Shown one piece after another: positions 29,411-42,662 of a stretch of DNA of 64,000 nucleotides. Each line of letters begins with the position of its first letter. The stretch's first letter is position 1. A program made the position numbers and the translations under genes. The notes beneath the pieces were generated by a model. The model was not told where the DNA came from. It searched no databases and saw nothing but the letters and a program-made list of their open reading frames with translations. Origin of the DNA: an uncultured Methanobrevibacter sp. (GTDB lineage Archaea; Methanobacteriota; Methanobacteria; Methanobacteriales; Methanobacteriaceae); NCBI RefSeq assembly GCF_902764455.1, contig NZ_CACWVY010000010.1:45609-109608 (forward strand), in the 5' to 3' direction.

Positions 29411-30897
29411 AAACTGAAAAGTGATACCTGCTTGTCAGTTTTCTTTTTAGGTTTTTCTTCTTTTTCTTCTTCTGGAATTTCCTCTTCGACAGTTTCGATT
29501 TCCTCAGCTTCAGCTTCAGATTCAATTCCGTCAATATCGAATGGAAGTTCCTCTTCAGGAGTTTCGCCGGCTTCTTCAATTTCTTCAGCAGCATTCATCA
29601 TCTGATTTTGAAGGGCTTCAAACCTTTTGTCACGCTCTTCCACTCTCATTTGAGCTTTTTGCTTTTCCATTTTGGTTACGACTTTTTTAGGGATTTTCTT
29701 TTTCCTGAATCTTTTTATTTCATCATCTTCCAATTCCAGAAAGTCAGAAATTTCCCATGCAAGTTCATCGTTTTGAAACATTATCTCCAAGTACGGAAAC
29801 ATTGAAATTGCTATTGCATGAGAGATATGCATTTTTTCAGACATTTTCTCAGCGATTCCGTCTCTGAGGTTTCTTTTACCTCTATTTCTTCCCATTAGTG
29901 TAAATATTGTAGGAGTCTGAATCTTTGAGAATTTTTTATAGGTTTCTTTTTTGGAGGAACTTACTCCTATTCCCATAAAATCGCTTGCATATTTCCAGTA
30001 ACCGTAATTTCTGCTGCTTTGAGCTCTTCCAAAGTACAAATCAGCTTTTGCAATGTTTTCATAAGCTTTCTTGATTTCATTTTTGTTGGTGTATTCTCTT
30101 GGAATGTTCTCGGCAATGTATTCCATAACAAGTGTAGGATCTTCATCCACTCTCATGGCTTCCCTTACATGCTGCGGATTTTTACTTTTTAAAACACCGG
30201 TTATAGCATTGAAAATATCGGATCTGTCGTCCTTGATTCTTAAGTTTTCAACATCCCTTGGTTCCAGTGCTTCATCCTTATCTGCCAATGCCTGAAGGGT
30301 ATTGATTGCTGATCGCATATCTCCATTTGATTTTTTAGCAATTAAATCCAATGCCTTTGGATTAGCTTTGATTTCTTCTTTTTGAGCTATTTCTCTTAAA
30401 GCCTTCCTGATGGTGGGGCTTCTGATTTTAGGCATTTTAATTACGGTACATTTTGGCTTAATGGATTGCAAACGTTTTGAGTAAAAGTCATTTGCCATTA
30501 AAATCATTGGATGCTTTGAGTTTTTAATAATGTCTCCGATTGCCTTTACTCCTCCACGATCGTTTGTTCCGTGGATTCCGTCTATTTCGTCCATTATGAT
30601 TAGCTTGTAGTCGTCTCCAAACAGTGATCTTGAAGAAGAGGACTCGCCAACTGTACTTTTAATAACATCCTGTGAACGTTTATCACTTGCATTAAGTTCA
30701 ATATGTTCTGAAAACTCTTTTGCAATAACAAGGGCAAGTGTAGTTTTTCCAATTCCTGGAGGTCCTACTAAGAGAAGCGGTTTTTGAGGGTTTCCACTTT
30801 TCCAAGTTTTAACCCATTCCTGGATTATTTTTTTCTCTTTATTGTTACCTACCACTTCATCTAATGTCTGTGGTCGGTATTTGTCAGTCCATAACAT
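29407..30897 (-). CDS. rfcL: Replication factor C large subunit
   Basis: A 496-residue AAA+ clamp-loader subunit that opens and loads the PCNA ring with RfcS. Walker A is GPPGIGKTT and Walker B MDEIDGI. The C-terminal ~80 residues are low-complexity Glu/Lys, ending in a PCNA-interaction box, KQVSLFSF, at the last residues. Start [17 protein letters not shown] fits the family. It follows rfcS after a 9-base gap and is co-transcribed with it. Confidence 0.97.
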   Translation of the reverse strand: MLWTDKYRPQTLDEVVGNNKEKKIIQEWVKTWKSGNPQKPLLLVGPPGIGKTTLALVIAKEFSEHIELNASDKRSQDVIKSTVGESSSSRSLFGDDYKLIIMDEIDGIHGTNDRGGVKAIGDIIKNSKHPMILMANDFYSKRLQSIKPKCTVIKMPKIRSPTIRKALREIAQKEEIKANPKALDLIAKKSNGDMRSAINTLQALADKDEALEPRDVENLRIKDDRSDIFNAITGVLKSKNPQHVREAMRVDEDPTLVMEYIAENIPREYTNKNEIKKAYENIAKADLYFGRAQSSRNYGYWKYASDFMGIGVSSSKKETYKKFSKIQTPTIFTLMGRNRGKRNLRDGIAEKMSEKMHISHAIAISMFPYLEIMFQNDELAWEISDFLELEDDEIKRFRKKKIPKKVVTKMEKQKAQMRVEERDKRFEALQNQMMNAAEEIEEAGETPEEELPFDIDGIESEAEAEEIETVEEEIPEEEKEEKPKKKTDKQVSLFSF

Positions 30898-30906
30898 TTC
30901 TATACC

Positions 30907-31854
30907 TTAAATGAATTTAGTTAAAAGAGCTTCAAGCTGGATTCTTGGATTAGCTCCTTCTCTGATTCTAAAATCACATTCTGCTATTGCTTCTATTAAG
31001 TTAATGTAAAAGTCAGGTTCCATTTTACCTTCAACAACTCTTTTGGAAACTTCCTGATAAATCTGAGTTACCATATCTTCGCCGCTTGTTCCCTGCAGAA
31101 CCATTGTTTCTCTCAATATGGTTCTCGCACCTAAAAAGTCTCCAACCAAAGCTTTATTTATCATGTTTCCAATTTCCTGAGGTTTTGCTTTGGATACTAC
31201 TTCATAAACAGATTCTTCTGTTATTGCCTCACCTTCTGATGCGGCTGCCTGCAAGACATTGACGGCTTTTCTCATGTCTCCTTCAGCGAAATAGACAATA
31301 GTTTCAATACCTTTTTCATCTGCTTCGAATCCTTCATTTTCGCAAATGAATTTTAATCTTTCAGCTATTTCCTCTCCTTTTATTGGAGCGAATCTGAATA
31401 TAGCACATCTTGATTGGATTGGGTCGATAATTTTTGATGAGTAATTACATGAAAGTATAAATGAAGCGGTTTTTGTATACATTTCCATTTCACGTCTAAG
31501 TGCATGCTGTGCATCTTTAGTCATGTTGTCAACTTCGTCCAGAAATATTATTCTGAATGGAGCGCCTACAGGTTTCAGTCTGCAGAAATTTTTAATGCGG
31601 TCTCTTACTGTGTCAATTCCCCTTGCATCTGAAGCGTTCAATTCCAAAAAGTTTTGTCTCCAGTATTCTCCTAATATTGATTTGACTAATGCAAGTGCAG
31701 TTGTGGTTTTTCCAACACCTGCCGGACCTGTAAACATTAAGTTAGGCATACTTTCTTCGCCTACATATTTTTCAAGTCTGGTAATGATTTGTTTTTGTCC
31801 TACAACGTCTTCTAATTTTTGTGGTCTATATTTTTCTACCCATGGTCCGCTCAT
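30907..31854 (-). CDS. rfcS: Replication factor C small subunit
   Basis: A 315-residue AAA+ protein forming the core of the archaeal clamp loader. It has [20 protein letters not shown], Walker [10 protein letters not shown], Walker [10 protein letters not shown], and the arginine-finger SRC motif ([10 protein letters not shown]). No intein is present; rfcS is a common intein site in archaea. GGTGATTAA precedes the ATG. It is the first gene of the rfcS-rfcL operon and divergent from the HtpX gene. Confidence 0.97.
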   Translation of the reverse strand: MSGPWVEKYRPQKLEDVVGQKQIITRLEKYVGEESMPNLMFTGPAGVGKTTTALALVKSILGEYWRQNFLELNASDARGIDTVRDRIKNFCRLKPVGAPFRIIFLDEVDNMTKDAQHALRREMEMYTKTASFILSCNYSSKIIDPIQSRCAIFRFAPIKGEEIAERLKFICENEGFEADEKGIETIVYFAEGDMRKAVNVLQAAASEGEAITEESVYEVVSKAKPQEIGNMINKALVGDFLGARTILRETMVLQGTSGEDMVTQIYQEVSKRVVEGKMEPDFYINLIEAIAECDFRIREGANPRIQLEALLTKFI

Positions 31855-32004
31855 TTAATCACCATTTTTTTATAGTAACATTTATGTATCATGTAGTTAA
31901 ATTATTTTTTGCTTAACTTTTAAAATATATGAAAACTAACTAATATATAATTAAAGAGAGCATTTGATTAGTAATATTTATCAAAAATTATTTAGGTGTT
32001 AAAA

Positions 32005-32964
32005 ATGAGAGGCACATGGAAACTTAAGTTGAGAATGATTCTGACCTCAGTAATCATGTTTTCCGCTGTTTACTTTCTGGTATTTCTCGTAAGCAGATAT
32101 TTGGGAATTAGCAGCTGGAGATTATACGCAGGTGTGAGCTTTGCTATTGTATTCTTGCAATACTGGTTTGGACCATCTTTGGTTAAACGTTCAATGAATG
32201 TGAGGCCATTATCTGAAGCTGAAGCGCCTCATATCCATAAAATGGTTGAAGAACTTGCCCGTGAAGCTAATGTTCCAAAACCGGAAGTAGGTATCTCATT
32301 AATCAATATTCCGAATGCATTTGCTTATGGAAGAACCAGCAGAAGCGGACATATTGCAATTACCCGTCCGATTTTAGGTTTACTTGACTATGACGAGTTA
32401 AGGGCAGTGCTGGGTCATGAAATGGGTCATATCAAACATAATGATATGGCAGTAACTGCTGCTGTCAGTGTGGTTCCGATGATTTGTTATTATCTTGCAT
32501 TGTCATTTATGTTTTCAGGAGACAATGACAACGGTGCAGGGATTCTGATTGGAATTTTAGGTTATCTATTTTATCTGCTTGGACAGCTTCTGGTATTGTT
32601 TATTTCAAGAACCCGTGAATATTATGCAGATGAGGCAAGCGTTGAGTTTGGAAACCGTCCTGCAGCACTGGTATCAGCATTATACAAATTGTCCTATGGA
32701 GCTGCAAGATGCAGTAAAGAAACTATTGATGAGGTAAATACCAACAGGGCGTTCTTTGTAAATGATGTAAACAATGCAGAACATGACGTTACAGATTTCC
32801 AGCAGATAGATTTCGACGGCGATGGAAAAATCTCTGACGAAGAATTAAGAAGACTTGCAAATTCAGAAATTAAAATTTCAAAAACAAATGGAATCATGGA
32901 ACTTCTCTCCACTCATCCGGATTCCTTAAAAAGAGTAAAAAGATTAGCAGAATTAGAAAATTAG
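32005..32964 (+). CDS. htpX: HtpX-like M48 membrane metalloprotease with an EF-hand insertion
   Basis: A 319-residue M48B protease that degrades damaged membrane proteins. Two N-terminal helices (11-32, 42-58) precede the zinc site HEMGH (138-142), with helices at 150-170 and 178-200, and the third ligand in RTREYYADEAS (E205 region). Between residues 269 and 280 is a canonical EF-hand loop, DFDGDGKISDEE (D1-D3-D5-G6-I8-E12), not usual for HtpX, so calcium may modulate the protease (inference). ATG 32005 is chosen because AGGTG lies ahead; GTG 31996 overlaps it. trmI follows 9 bases downstream. Confidence 0.9.
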   Translation: MRGTWKLKLRMILTSVIMFSAVYFLVFLVSRYLGISSWRLYAGVSFAIVFLQYWFGPSLVKRSMNVRPLSEAEAPHIHKMVEELAREANVPKPEVGISLINIPNAFAYGRTSRSGHIAITRPILGLLDYDELRAVLGHEMGHIKHNDMAVTAAVSVVPMICYYLALSFMFSGDNDNGAGILIGILGYLFYLLGQLLVLFISRTREYYADEASVEFGNRPAALVSALYKLSYGAARCSKETIDEVNTNRAFFVNDVNNAEHDVTDFQQIDFDGDGKISDEELRRLANSEIKISKTNGIMELLSTHPDSLKRVKRLAELEN

Positions 32965-32973
32965 GTGTAATTT

Positions 32974-33705
32974 ATGAAGATGATTTTAGATGAACGTGGG
33001 AAAAAATATGTTTTAAAACCTGGTGAAGAGTTTCAAAGTGATTTTGGCATTGTCGATGCAGATGTATTGGATAATGCCGAGGTAGGTGATGAAGTTAAAA
33101 GTCACCTTGACCACACATTTAAAATCATGAAACCTAACATTAACGATTTCATTGACATAATGGAAAGACGCTGTTCAATACTTGTTCAAAAAGATATCGG
33201 ACAGGTATTGGCCCACACAGGCCTGGGTTCAGGATCACGTGTAGTTGATGCAGGAACGGGTGCAGGAGCTATTGCTCTCAATTTCGGAAATGTTGTAGGT
33301 CCTGAAGGCCATGTATTTACCTATGAGATTCGTGAAGATTTCTCAGAGGTTGCAAAGAAAAATATTGATAATTTTGGAATTACCAATATAACTGTTAAAA
33401 ATAAAAATATAAAGGACGGAATTGATGAGGATAATGTCGATTTGGTCTTTTTAGATCTTCCTAAGCCTTATGAAATATTTGAAGAGGTTTGGGATGCTTT
33501 AAATCTTGGCGGATGGATGGCTATTTACGCACCATACATTGGTCAGGCTGAAGTTTCTTATCGTGTAGCTAAAAAGCTGGGCTTTTATGATCTTGAAATC
33601 ATTGAACTTCTGGAACGTGGTCTTGAAGTTCGCCAGCAGGGCATCAGGCCAAAAACACGTATGGTTGGTCACAGCGGATATCTGCTGTTTGCCAGAAAAT
33701 TATAA
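32974..33705 (+). CDS. trmI: tRNA (adenine-N1)-methyltransferase, TrmI type
   Basis: A 243-residue class I SAM-dependent methyltransferase of the TrmI family that makes m1A at positions 57/58 of tRNA in archaea. The SAM-binding motif is VVDAGTGAGAIAL, followed by VFTYEIREDF (acidic ribose-binding residue) and DLVFLDLPKPYE (active site). The N-terminal ~70 residues form the small beta domain of the family. AGGTGTAATTT precedes the ATG. Its last 6 bases overlap the convergent esterase gene. Confidence 0.92.
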   Translation: MKMILDERGKKYVLKPGEEFQSDFGIVDADVLDNAEVGDEVKSHLDHTFKIMKPNINDFIDIMERRCSILVQKDIGQVLAHTGLGSGSRVVDAGTGAGAIALNFGNVVGPEGHVFTYEIREDFSEVAKKNIDNFGITNITVKNKNIKDGIDEDNVDLVFLDLPKPYEIFEEVWDALNLGGWMAIYAPYIGQAEVSYRVAKKLGFYDLEIIELLERGLEVRQQGIRPKTRMVGHSGYLLFARKL

Positions 33706-34560
33706 TTTTTTAAATACTTTTTTTATTTCTCCAAATGCACCTTTCGCTTCAGGAATCGGGAAAAGCGGATAGATGTGAAACAGTCCATCACCTGTTATGA
33801 ATTTAACATTAACGTTGCTGCTTTTAAGTTTTTCAACATATTTCACGATATCTTTGTAGAATATCTCGTTGGTGCCTGCAAATATTAATGTAGGTGCCTG
33901 GTCGGTGCAGTCTCCAAAAAGAGGACTAACTTTATAATCTTTGGTATCCAGATTTCCTGCCCATGATTTGCCGATTTCTCTAAGGCCGATTTCACCTAAA
34001 ATCGGATCGTTTTTATCATCATAGGGAGTATTGCTCATGGAAATGTCGACCCATGGTGAAAAGGTTATGATGTGAGCAGGCTGAGCCAGATTGATGCTTT
34101 TTATATATTGTGCAAATGATAATACGAATCCTCCTCCTGCGGAATCTCCTATTAATGTGATTCTGCTATTATTGTCAAGGAGATGTTTATATAATTCAGT
34201 AATCATGTCGAAGCTTTCTTCTGCACTGTGCAGAGGTGCAAGAGGATAAACAGGGGCTAAAACATAAGCGTTTAATCTTTTTGCAAGTAACTGGCAATAT
34301 AGAAAGTGCTGGTAATTGATTTCATTTACGTAAGCTCCGCCGTGCATGAAGACAATGGTGTTTTCGGATTTTTCATCTCCGAATGTAAAAACCTGCGTTC
34401 CGTTAAAATCAATGCTTTTAAAAAAGCTTTTTACTTCCTTTTCAGCCGAATTTGATTTTTTTACTAGGAATTTGTCTATTTTTTCCTGTGAAACCATATA
34501 GTCAGGCTTTGTAGATTTTAATATGGCTTCTTCTATTTTTGCGATAAATGACTTTGACAT
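33700..34560 (-). CDS. Alpha/beta hydrolase (hormone-sensitive-lipase-like esterase)
   Basis: A 286-residue cytoplasmic alpha/beta hydrolase of the HSL group. Oxyanion motif HGGAYVNE, nucleophile elbow GDSAGGGF, and C-terminal DGLFHIYPLF supplying the catalytic His are all present. At the usual Asp position the sequence is FAGTNEIFYKD, so Glu or a later Asp must serve as the acid. The substrate is unknown, probably short acyl esters. ATG 34560 has TTTGGTG as ribosome binding site; TTG 34572 and GTG 34569 are less likely. Confidence 0.82.
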   Translation of the reverse strand: MSKSFIAKIEEAILKSTKPDYMVSQEKIDKFLVKKSNSAEKEVKSFFKSIDFNGTQVFTFGDEKSENTIVFMHGGAYVNEINYQHFLYCQLLAKRLNAYVLAPVYPLAPLHSAEESFDMITELYKHLLDNNSRITLIGDSAGGGFVLSFAQYIKSINLAQPAHIITFSPWVDISMSNTPYDDKNDPILGEIGLREIGKSWAGNLDTKDYKVSPLFGDCTDQAPTLIFAGTNEIFYKDIVKYVEKLKSSNVNVKFITGDGLFHIYPLFPIPEAKGAFGEIKKVFKKL

Positions 34561-34658
34561 GTAATGCACCAAAAATAATTTTTATCAATCAGATAAAGAA
34601 TAATTTATTAATTCTATAATAAAAATTAGTAGTAAGGAAATTATCGCTTAGGGTTAAC

Positions 34659-35297
34659 ATGATAAAACTGGCTTATTGCAATATAGAAAAATTAAACTTG
34701 AAAAGGGCATACAGGTTTCTTCCTGAAAGTAGAAAAATCAAGGTCGACAGGTTCCGCTTTGAAAAGGATAAAAAGCTGAGCTGCGGGGCATATCTGCTTT
34801 TGAAAAAAATGTTGTCAGAAATTGGCATCAGCAATCCTTCATTTAAACTGGGAAAATATGGCAAGTCATACATATCTAACTATGATGATATCTATTTTAA
34901 TATGAGTCATTCGGGTAAAATGGTTGCATGTGCAATATCTGATATGGAAGTTGGTGTTGATGTTGAATTTAACGACCCTGCAATTGATTTAAACATAGCT
35001 AAAAATTATTTCTTCAATGAAGAGTATGAAAGCATCATGAAATCAGATAATCCGAGTGATGAGTTTTTTAATTATTGGGTTTTAAAAGAGTCATACATGA
35101 AGTATACAGGTTTGGGATTTAATTTGGACCTTGACAGTTTTCAGATAGTCATTGATGATAAAATAACTTTAAAAAATGATAAAGACAATCTTAAATTTAA
35201 TTTATTCGATGTTGAAGATTATAAACTGGCGGTTTGCTCCGCATATGATGTTGTGAAAGCTGAGGAATATAAAATAGTCGGTGGATTGATTATTTAA
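34659..35297 (+). CDS. 4'-phosphopantetheinyl transferase (Sfp type)
   Basis: A 212-residue protein of the Sfp/AcpT superfamily, which moves phosphopantetheine from CoA to carrier proteins. It has the magnesium-binding GVDVEFND and the WVLKESYMKYTG helix, plus the N-terminal FxFxKDKxLS-like region and SHSGKMVAC. Methanogens lack fatty-acid synthase, so an Sfp-type enzyme points to a nonribosomal peptide synthetase or another carrier protein elsewhere in the genome, as reported for Methanobrevibacter ruminantium. No such gene is in this window. Start ATG 34659, with AGGGTTAAC upstream. Confidence 0.88.
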   Translation: MIKLAYCNIEKLNLKRAYRFLPESRKIKVDRFRFEKDKKLSCGAYLLLKKMLSEIGISNPSFKLGKYGKSYISNYDDIYFNMSHSGKMVACAISDMEVGVDVEFNDPAIDLNIAKNYFFNEEYESIMKSDNPSDEFFNYWVLKESYMKYTGLGFNLDLDSFQIVIDDKITLKNDKDNLKFNLFDVEDYKLAVCSAYDVVKAEEYKIVGGLII

Positions 35298-35301
35298 CAA
35301 A

Positions 35302-35327
35302 AAAAAATAAGTTGGGAATAGAAAAAT

Positions 35328-35334
<7 letters not shown>
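35302..35334 (-). terminator. leuS: leuS terminator hairpin
   Basis: On the minus strand GGAATAGA pairs with TCTATTCC (35315-35322 with 35327-35334) across a 4-base loop, followed by a T-rich run including nine T at 35302-35310. The stem overlaps the leuS stop codon. Confidence 0.7.
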
Positions 35335-38183
<2,849 letters not shown>

Positions 38184-38193
38184 TAAATCACCA

Positions 38194-39009
38194 TTATAAT
38201 ATTGTTTTTTGAGGACTTTCAGGAACTTTGCTTTTGTGTGCGCTCCTTTTAATTTTTGAAATAATCATATCAACGTCATTTACTGAAATATCCAGTTTTT
38301 CAGCAATTTCAACATTTTTCATATCCTTTTCACTAAAAAGATATAGAATCTTGTCAAGCAAATCATAGCTCATTCCAATTTCATCTTCATCTGTCTGGTT
38401 GTCCCATAAACCTGCACGTGGCGGTTTTTCAACGATTTCTTTGGAAATGCCTAAATGTTTGCTTAATTTAAAAACTTCACTTTTGTATAAATCTCCGATA
38501 GGTTCCATGTCACATGCGCCATCTCCATGTTTTGTAAAATAACCAATCAGGATTTCGCTTTTGTTACCTGTTCCGATGACAAGGTAATTTTTAAAGTTTG
38601 CATAATAATAAAGCACTGACATTCTGATTCTGGCTTTCAGGTTTCCGATGGCCAAATCATTATTGTCAAGTTGTGTAACGGATAAATATTCATTTAAAAT
38701 ACTGTCAATAGCAATTTCTCTGTAATCAATTCCTAAATTCTGCGCTATTTCGATTCCATGAATTTTATCTTCGGCAGGTGTTGTTGAGGATGGCATTACA
38801 ATTCCAAATACATTGTCATGACCAACAGCCTCGCAGGCCAAGTATGCCACAAGAGTTGAATCGATTCCTCCACTCAATCCAATAGCTATTCCGTCACTTC
38901 TGGCCTCATTAACTTTGGATTTTATGAATTCAACAATGTTGGATTTTGTCTTTTCTAAATCGATTTTTGGAAGTTCACTCAAAATTTCACCAACTTTATC
39001 CTTTAACAT
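38194..39009 (-). CDS. nadE: NH3-dependent NAD+ synthetase
   Basis: A 271-residue N-type ATP-pyrophosphatase that amidates nicotinic acid adenine dinucleotide to NAD+. The PP-loop is [11 protein letters not shown], followed by [26 protein letters not shown] and [14 protein letters not shown]. The N-terminal glutaminase domain is absent, so it uses free ammonia, as typical in methanogens. The tail ([13 protein letters not shown]) is family-like. ATG 39009 is preceded by an AT-rich promoter-like region; leuS follows after 10 bases. Confidence 0.95.
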   Translation of the reverse strand: MLKDKVGEILSELPKIDLEKTKSNIVEFIKSKVNEARSDGIAIGLSGGIDSTLVAYLACEAVGHDNVFGIVMPSSTTPAEDKIHGIEIAQNLGIDYREIAIDSILNEYLSVTQLDNNDLAIGNLKARIRMSVLYYYANFKNYLVIGTGNKSEILIGYFTKHGDGACDMEPIGDLYKSEVFKLSKHLGISKEIVEKPPRAGLWDNQTDEDEIGMSYDLLDKILYLFSEKDMKNVEIAEKLDISVNDVDMIISKIKRSAHKSKVPESPQKTIL

Positions 39010-39045
39010 AAAATAATATGTACTTATTAATTTATAAACTATATT

Positions 39046-39438
39046 ATGTCAAATGTAAATCTTATTTGTGAAAAATCATTTTCAGGTGCTGACCGGGAAA
39101 TTGTTGACAGGTTTATGGAGTTTCAGCAGGCGCTCATTGATAAAAATCTGGATAAGTTAAACGAAATCATTTTAGATGCTGACAAATTCATTAATCTTAT
39201 AGGGCCTCAGTCCAAAGAGGAGTTTATCGGTGATGTGGGTGACGGCACTTTAAAGTTCAGCATTAGTGAAATTCTGGATCCTACAATATTATTTGACGAT
39301 GACGATTCCGCTTCCCTGATAGCTAAAGTCAGATTAACTGTTGAAGTTAATGACAAGGAACTCAGGGTCATATCGGATTCTGTTGTCAGCTTTGTAAAAA
39401 TTGAGGCAAAATGGCACATCAGTAATTGGGATAATTAG
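39046..39438 (+). CDS. Small NTF2/SnoaL-like protein
   Basis: A 130-residue protein with the alpha-plus-beta pattern of the NTF2-like/SnoaL (DUF4440-type) fold. A helix with DRFMEFQQALIDKNLDKLNEI precedes four beta strands ending in KWHISNWDN. No catalytic residues can be assigned. Such small cone-shaped proteins serve as binding or stress proteins; the function is unknown. It starts at ATG 39046, divergent from nadE, with a TATA-like TTTATAAACTATATT upstream and no ribosome binding site. Confidence 0.6.
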   Translation: MSNVNLICEKSFSGADREIVDRFMEFQQALIDKNLDKLNEIILDADKFINLIGPQSKEEFIGDVGDGTLKFSISEILDPTILFDDDDSASLIAKVRLTVEVNDKELRVISDSVVSFVKIEAKWHISNWDN

Positions 39439-39499
39439 TTTTGCATTTCGTCTATGCTGGGATATTTTCTAATGTTTATATATTAAAAAAATTAAAAAT

Positions 39500-39529
39500 T
39501 TTAAATGATATCAATATCATACATTTAAA
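39500..39529. promoter_or_regulatory. Long dyad upstream of the DUF389 gene
   Basis: TTTAAATG at the left and CATTTAAA at the right flank the perfect inner palindrome ATGATATCAATATCAT (39505-39520). It lies about 140 bases before the DUF389 start. A second perfect inverted repeat follows, GCTTGAAATG (39551-39560) with CATTTCAAGC (39611-39620). These are candidate regulator sites; the effector is unknown. Confidence 0.35.
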
Positions 39530-39663
39530 AAAAAGTTTTTAAGTGGACTGGCTTGAAATGATGAAATATTGCCTTTTGAAGTGAGATTGATAAAAAACAT
39601 TGAAATCTTACATTTCAAGCATGTTTATGTGTCTATGGATTATGGGATATGGGGTAATGAAAT

Positions 39664-40437
39664 ATGAGTTTAAAAGAACAAAATGAAACTGTAAAGGAAA
39701 AAATCAAAAAGGCGTTTTCATTGTCGGAGGATTCAGCATCAAATGAAGAGATTCGGTCACGTCTTTTGGATGGCGGACGAGTTACAGGAACCAATATGTG
39801 TGTGCTTGTTTGTGCAATGGTGATTGCTTCTGTTGGTCTTAACATGAGTTCAACTGCAGTCATTATCGGTGCAATGCTGATTTCACCTATAATGGGAAGT
39901 ATTTTGGCGTCAGCATATGGAAGTGTTTCTGGTGATTATCCTCTGCTTCGAAATCATATGGTCGGTTTCGCTTTGCAGATTGCAATCAGTGTCACTGCAG
40001 CTTCAATTTATTTTTTCCTCTCTCCCGTTAAGGAACCGACTGTAGAACTGCTTGCAAGAACTTCCCCGTCTTTTTATGATGTACTCATTGCATTCTTCGG
40101 TGGAATTGCTGGAATCATAGGGCAAACCAGAGATGATAAAACAAACACTGTTATTCCAGGTGTTGCAATTGCAACTGCACTGATGCCTCCGTTATGTACC
40201 TGCGGATATTCTATTGCAAACGGCAGGCCGGACATGCTCCTTGGTGCAGGGTATCTGTTTATCCTTAATGCGTATTTCATCTTCTTGGCGGCATGTGTTA
40301 TTCTTACTGTTTTGAAAATCCCGAAAGTAAAAGATATAACACCTAAACAATGGAAAATACGCCGTTTTATCATGATTCGAAATACAATTTTACTTGCGAT
40401 ACCTAGTATCATAGCGGTTTATTATATGGTGATTTAA
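39664..40437 (+). CDS. DUF389 family membrane protein
   Basis: A 257-residue integral membrane protein of the DUF389 (TIGR00341-type) family. The signature region VIASVGLNMSSTAVIIGAMLISPIMGSIL is intact, and at least five hydrophobic helices follow. An N-terminal soluble segment of about 45 residues (acidic and basic) precedes them. The family's function is unknown; small-molecule or ion transport is suspected. It has its own promoter region with two dyads, and GGGGTAATGAAAT leads to ATG 39664. Confidence 0.88.
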   Translation: MSLKEQNETVKEKIKKAFSLSEDSASNEEIRSRLLDGGRVTGTNMCVLVCAMVIASVGLNMSSTAVIIGAMLISPIMGSILASAYGSVSGDYPLLRNHMVGFALQIAISVTAASIYFFLSPVKEPTVELLARTSPSFYDVLIAFFGGIAGIIGQTRDDKTNTVIPGVAIATALMPPLCTCGYSIANGRPDMLLGAGYLFILNAYFIFLAACVILTVLKIPKVKDITPKQWKIRRFIMIRNTILLAIPSIIAVYYMVI

Positions 40438-40560
40438 GAAGTGGCATCTACTGGAGAAGTTGTGGCTGTTCTGCATCTTATTTGTATTCAAATACATTGG
40501 ATAAAAGTAATATTAGCATTTAAATATCAATAATGATAAAAATTTAAATAGGTGATAAAT

Positions 40561-40857
40561 TTGTTAGAAGTATATTTGCCTTTTATAGGGCTAATTATAT
40601 TTGGAAATATAGAAAACCTGATTTTGGCATCACAGGGTGTTGTTCAGGGTGTGGATATTAAAATATTAGGTGGATTAAGTATAATTGCAGTAATCATATG
40701 GTTGATTATTGGAACCGTAGCAACAGAAGTTGCACTTCAATATTCAAACTACATCACATTCATCGGTGGTCTTGCGATTGTAATATTGGGTATTCAGGCA
40801 ATATATGAAGCTGTCAAAAATATTAATGCAAAAAAAAGGGGCGAAAATCATGGTTAA
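40561..40857 (+). CDS. Three-TM membrane protein, tandem paralogue A
   Basis: A 98-residue protein with three hydrophobic helices (about 5-20, 40-60, 66-85) and a polar C-terminus KNINAKKRGENHG. It shares the phrase IFGNIENLILASQG, and roughly half of all residues, with the next gene. The start is TTG 40561, as GGTGAT sits at 40551-40556; the GTG at 40552 is part of that ribosome binding site. Each copy is half the size of a 6-TM LysE/GDT1-like carrier, so a heterodimeric transporter is plausible (inference). Its stop overlaps the paralogue start by 8 bases. Confidence 0.65.
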   Translation: MLEVYLPFIGLIIFGNIENLILASQGVVQGVDIKILGGLSIIAVIIWLIIGTVATEVALQYSNYITFIGGLAIVILGIQAIYEAVKNINAKKRGENHG

Positions 40858-41131
40858 TTTAAGAGACTATGCTCCATTTACAGGTTTGCTTATTTTTGGA
40901 AACATAGAAAACTTGATTCTTGCATCACAAGGTGCAGTTGCACATGTTAATCCGTTCATTTTAGGGGGATTAAGTTTAATTGCTGTTGTAATATGGCTTT
41001 TACTTGGTGCATACGGAACAAAGGTAGCTATAAAATATGCCGATTATATTGAAATATTCGGTGGGGTAGCTATTATTATATTGGGTGTTCAATCAATGAT
41101 TGAGGCTATGGGTGTATCTCTTTTCCCATAA
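40850..41131 (+). CDS. Three-TM membrane protein, tandem paralogue B
   Basis: A 93-residue protein homologous to the preceding gene (shared IFGNxENLILASQG motif, a VIWLLLGAYGT helix and IEIFGGVAIIILGVQ). It has three predicted helices and no long tail. ATG 40850 follows AAAGGGGCGAAAATC. The 8-base overlap with paralogue A implies translational coupling and similar amounts of both proteins. The function is unknown; see paralogue A. Confidence 0.65.
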   Translation: MVNLRDYAPFTGLLIFGNIENLILASQGAVAHVNPFILGGLSLIAVVIWLLLGAYGTKVAIKYADYIEIFGGVAIIILGVQSMIEAMGVSLFP

Positions 41132-41566
41132 TCTCTTATTTTTTTTTAGTTTATTTTAAAAAATCAATCTATTCAAGTTTAAATGAACATTACTGTTTTT
41201 AACTGCATTAGATTTGATGAGAATAATGATTCGAATCAGGTAAAAAGGACAAACAGCTGAAAATATTTTTCATATAATAACCACTTTTCCGTGGAAAATT
41301 TATAAAATAAACTATTTTTTTCATCAATAATAATCTTTTTCATGTTCACTCATAATTGAATTTCATATACTAACCATTTTTTTAAAACGAATCTTGGCCA
41401 AAAAATTAAATTATCAAAACTCGTTAAAGTATAATTAATAAATATAATTAAATTTCAAAGCTTTAAAAATCATCATTAATGAAATCAACGAAATGTTTAA
41501 TGATTCATCTGAAATGGGATATTATTCTATAAATTTGAAGATTGCAATAATGCTTGAATAAGTAAA
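41132..41566. other. Non-coding spacer between 3-TM pair and arsA
   Basis: About 435 AT-rich bases, up to the arsA promoter. It contains a small perfect palindrome TTTTCCGTGGAAAA near 41288 (within CCACTTTTCCGTGG). A short frame at 41455-41562 reads KALKIIINEINEMFNDSS then EMGYYSINLKIAIMLE and stops. It has no ribosome binding site and a stop just upstream, so it may be the remnant of a lost gene. I see no intact gene, tRNA or repeat here. Confidence 0.4.
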
Positions 41567-41604
41567 TTTATATACTATAAGAAATTAAAGTTACAATTAG
41601 TAAC
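41567..41604 (+). promoter_or_regulatory. arsA promoter with GTTAC palindrome
   Basis: TTTATATA at 41567-41574 is a good archaeal TATA box. The palindrome GTTAC-aatta-GTAAC (41590-41604) covers the expected transcription start, a typical repressor position. GTTAC boxes also occur before the HxlR/macrodomain genes at 47.3 kb. Confidence 0.45.
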
Positions 41605-41613
41605 TAAAAGTAA

Positions 41614-42651
<1,038 letters not shown>

Positions 42652-42662
42652 AAAATTAAAAT

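Noticed and set aside
41455..41562. A real small gene in the arsA spacer
   Set aside because: No ribosome binding site, no start, and a stop immediately upstream.
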